From: Candidatus Woesearchaeota archaeon
GTDB taxonomy: Archaea > Nanobdellota > Nanobdellia > Woesearchaeales > GW2011-AR9
Assembly (NCBI GenBank): GCA_016213985.1
Contig: JACRPJ010000022.1
Coordinates: 1-5,268 of the forward strand
Reading direction: 5' to 3'
DNA length: 5,268 nt
A model generated the notes under the pieces. It saw nothing but the letters and a program-made list of their open reading frames with translations, ran no database searches and had not been told where the DNA came from. Shown here in pieces: positions 5,185 to 5,268 of this stretch (its first letter is position 1; each line of letters opens with the position of its first letter). The translations under genes were made by a program, and so were the position numbers.

Positions 5185-5268
5185 AGTTTGTTTCCAATAG
5201 CTTTTTCCGGGATTACTTTTATACCATTCGTCTTAAGCAAAGCCGCAGTTACCCCGCTGCGGGTAATT
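5181..5268 (+). CDS. Start of a downstream gene, truncated by the window end; product unknown
   Basis: The ATG overlaps the TGA of the regulator gene (ATGA) and is preceded by a strong Shine-Dalgarno at ideal spacing, so translation is probably coupled to the regulator. Only 29 codons are visible (beginning MKFVSNSFFRDYFYTIRLKQ), with no stop before the end. The visible part is basic and aromatic, without an obvious signal peptide. That is too little to assign a family. Being co-transcribed with an Lrp-like regulator, it may belong to the same pathway or be its partner. Confidence 0.65.
   Translation, partial: MKFVSNSFFRDYFYTIRLKQSRSYPAAGN

Overview
The window looks like a piece of an AT-rich archaeal chromosome, most likely from a DPANN-type lineage (inference). 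Three things point there. Two divergent genes have TATA-like boxes about 26-28 bases before their ATG, the archaeal spacing for leaderless mRNAs. A Ski2/Mtr4-type helicase carries eukaryote/archaea-style signatures. A double-winged-helix Lrp/AsnC-like regulator resembles those common in Woesearchaeota and Pacearchaeota. The threonyl-tRNA synthetase is of the bacterial type, so at least one gene has a bacterial-like ancestry.

Left part (1-2558): the 3' end of thrS on the plus strand converges, with a 5-base gap, on a complete minus-strand gene for a compact Mtr4/Ski2-like helicase of 591 residues.

Middle part (2559-3330): the helicase promoter is followed by a GC-rich island (about 2617-2710) with several potential stems and no convincing gene. 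Next comes a plus-strand orphan gene of 125 residues, then a short convergent intergenic stretch containing a strong hairpin plus T-tract that fits a terminator for the minus-strand gene to its right.

Right part (3329-5268): a 276-residue minus-strand protein of unknown function has a layout faintly like the diadenylate cyclase (DisA_N) fold, but without the catalytic motifs. It is divergently transcribed, from a shared 106-base promoter region, against the Lrp-like regulator. The regulator reading frame is broken at an A6 run, and much of its first RAM domain is absent, which fits one out-of-frame internal deletion. Its 3' end overlaps (ATGA), with a good Shine-Dalgarno sequence, a further gene that runs off the window.

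The regulator, its coupled downstream partner and the divergent orphan form the most plausible functional unit: an Lrp-like sensor next to a possible target. No known defence, mobile or CRISPR system is visible.
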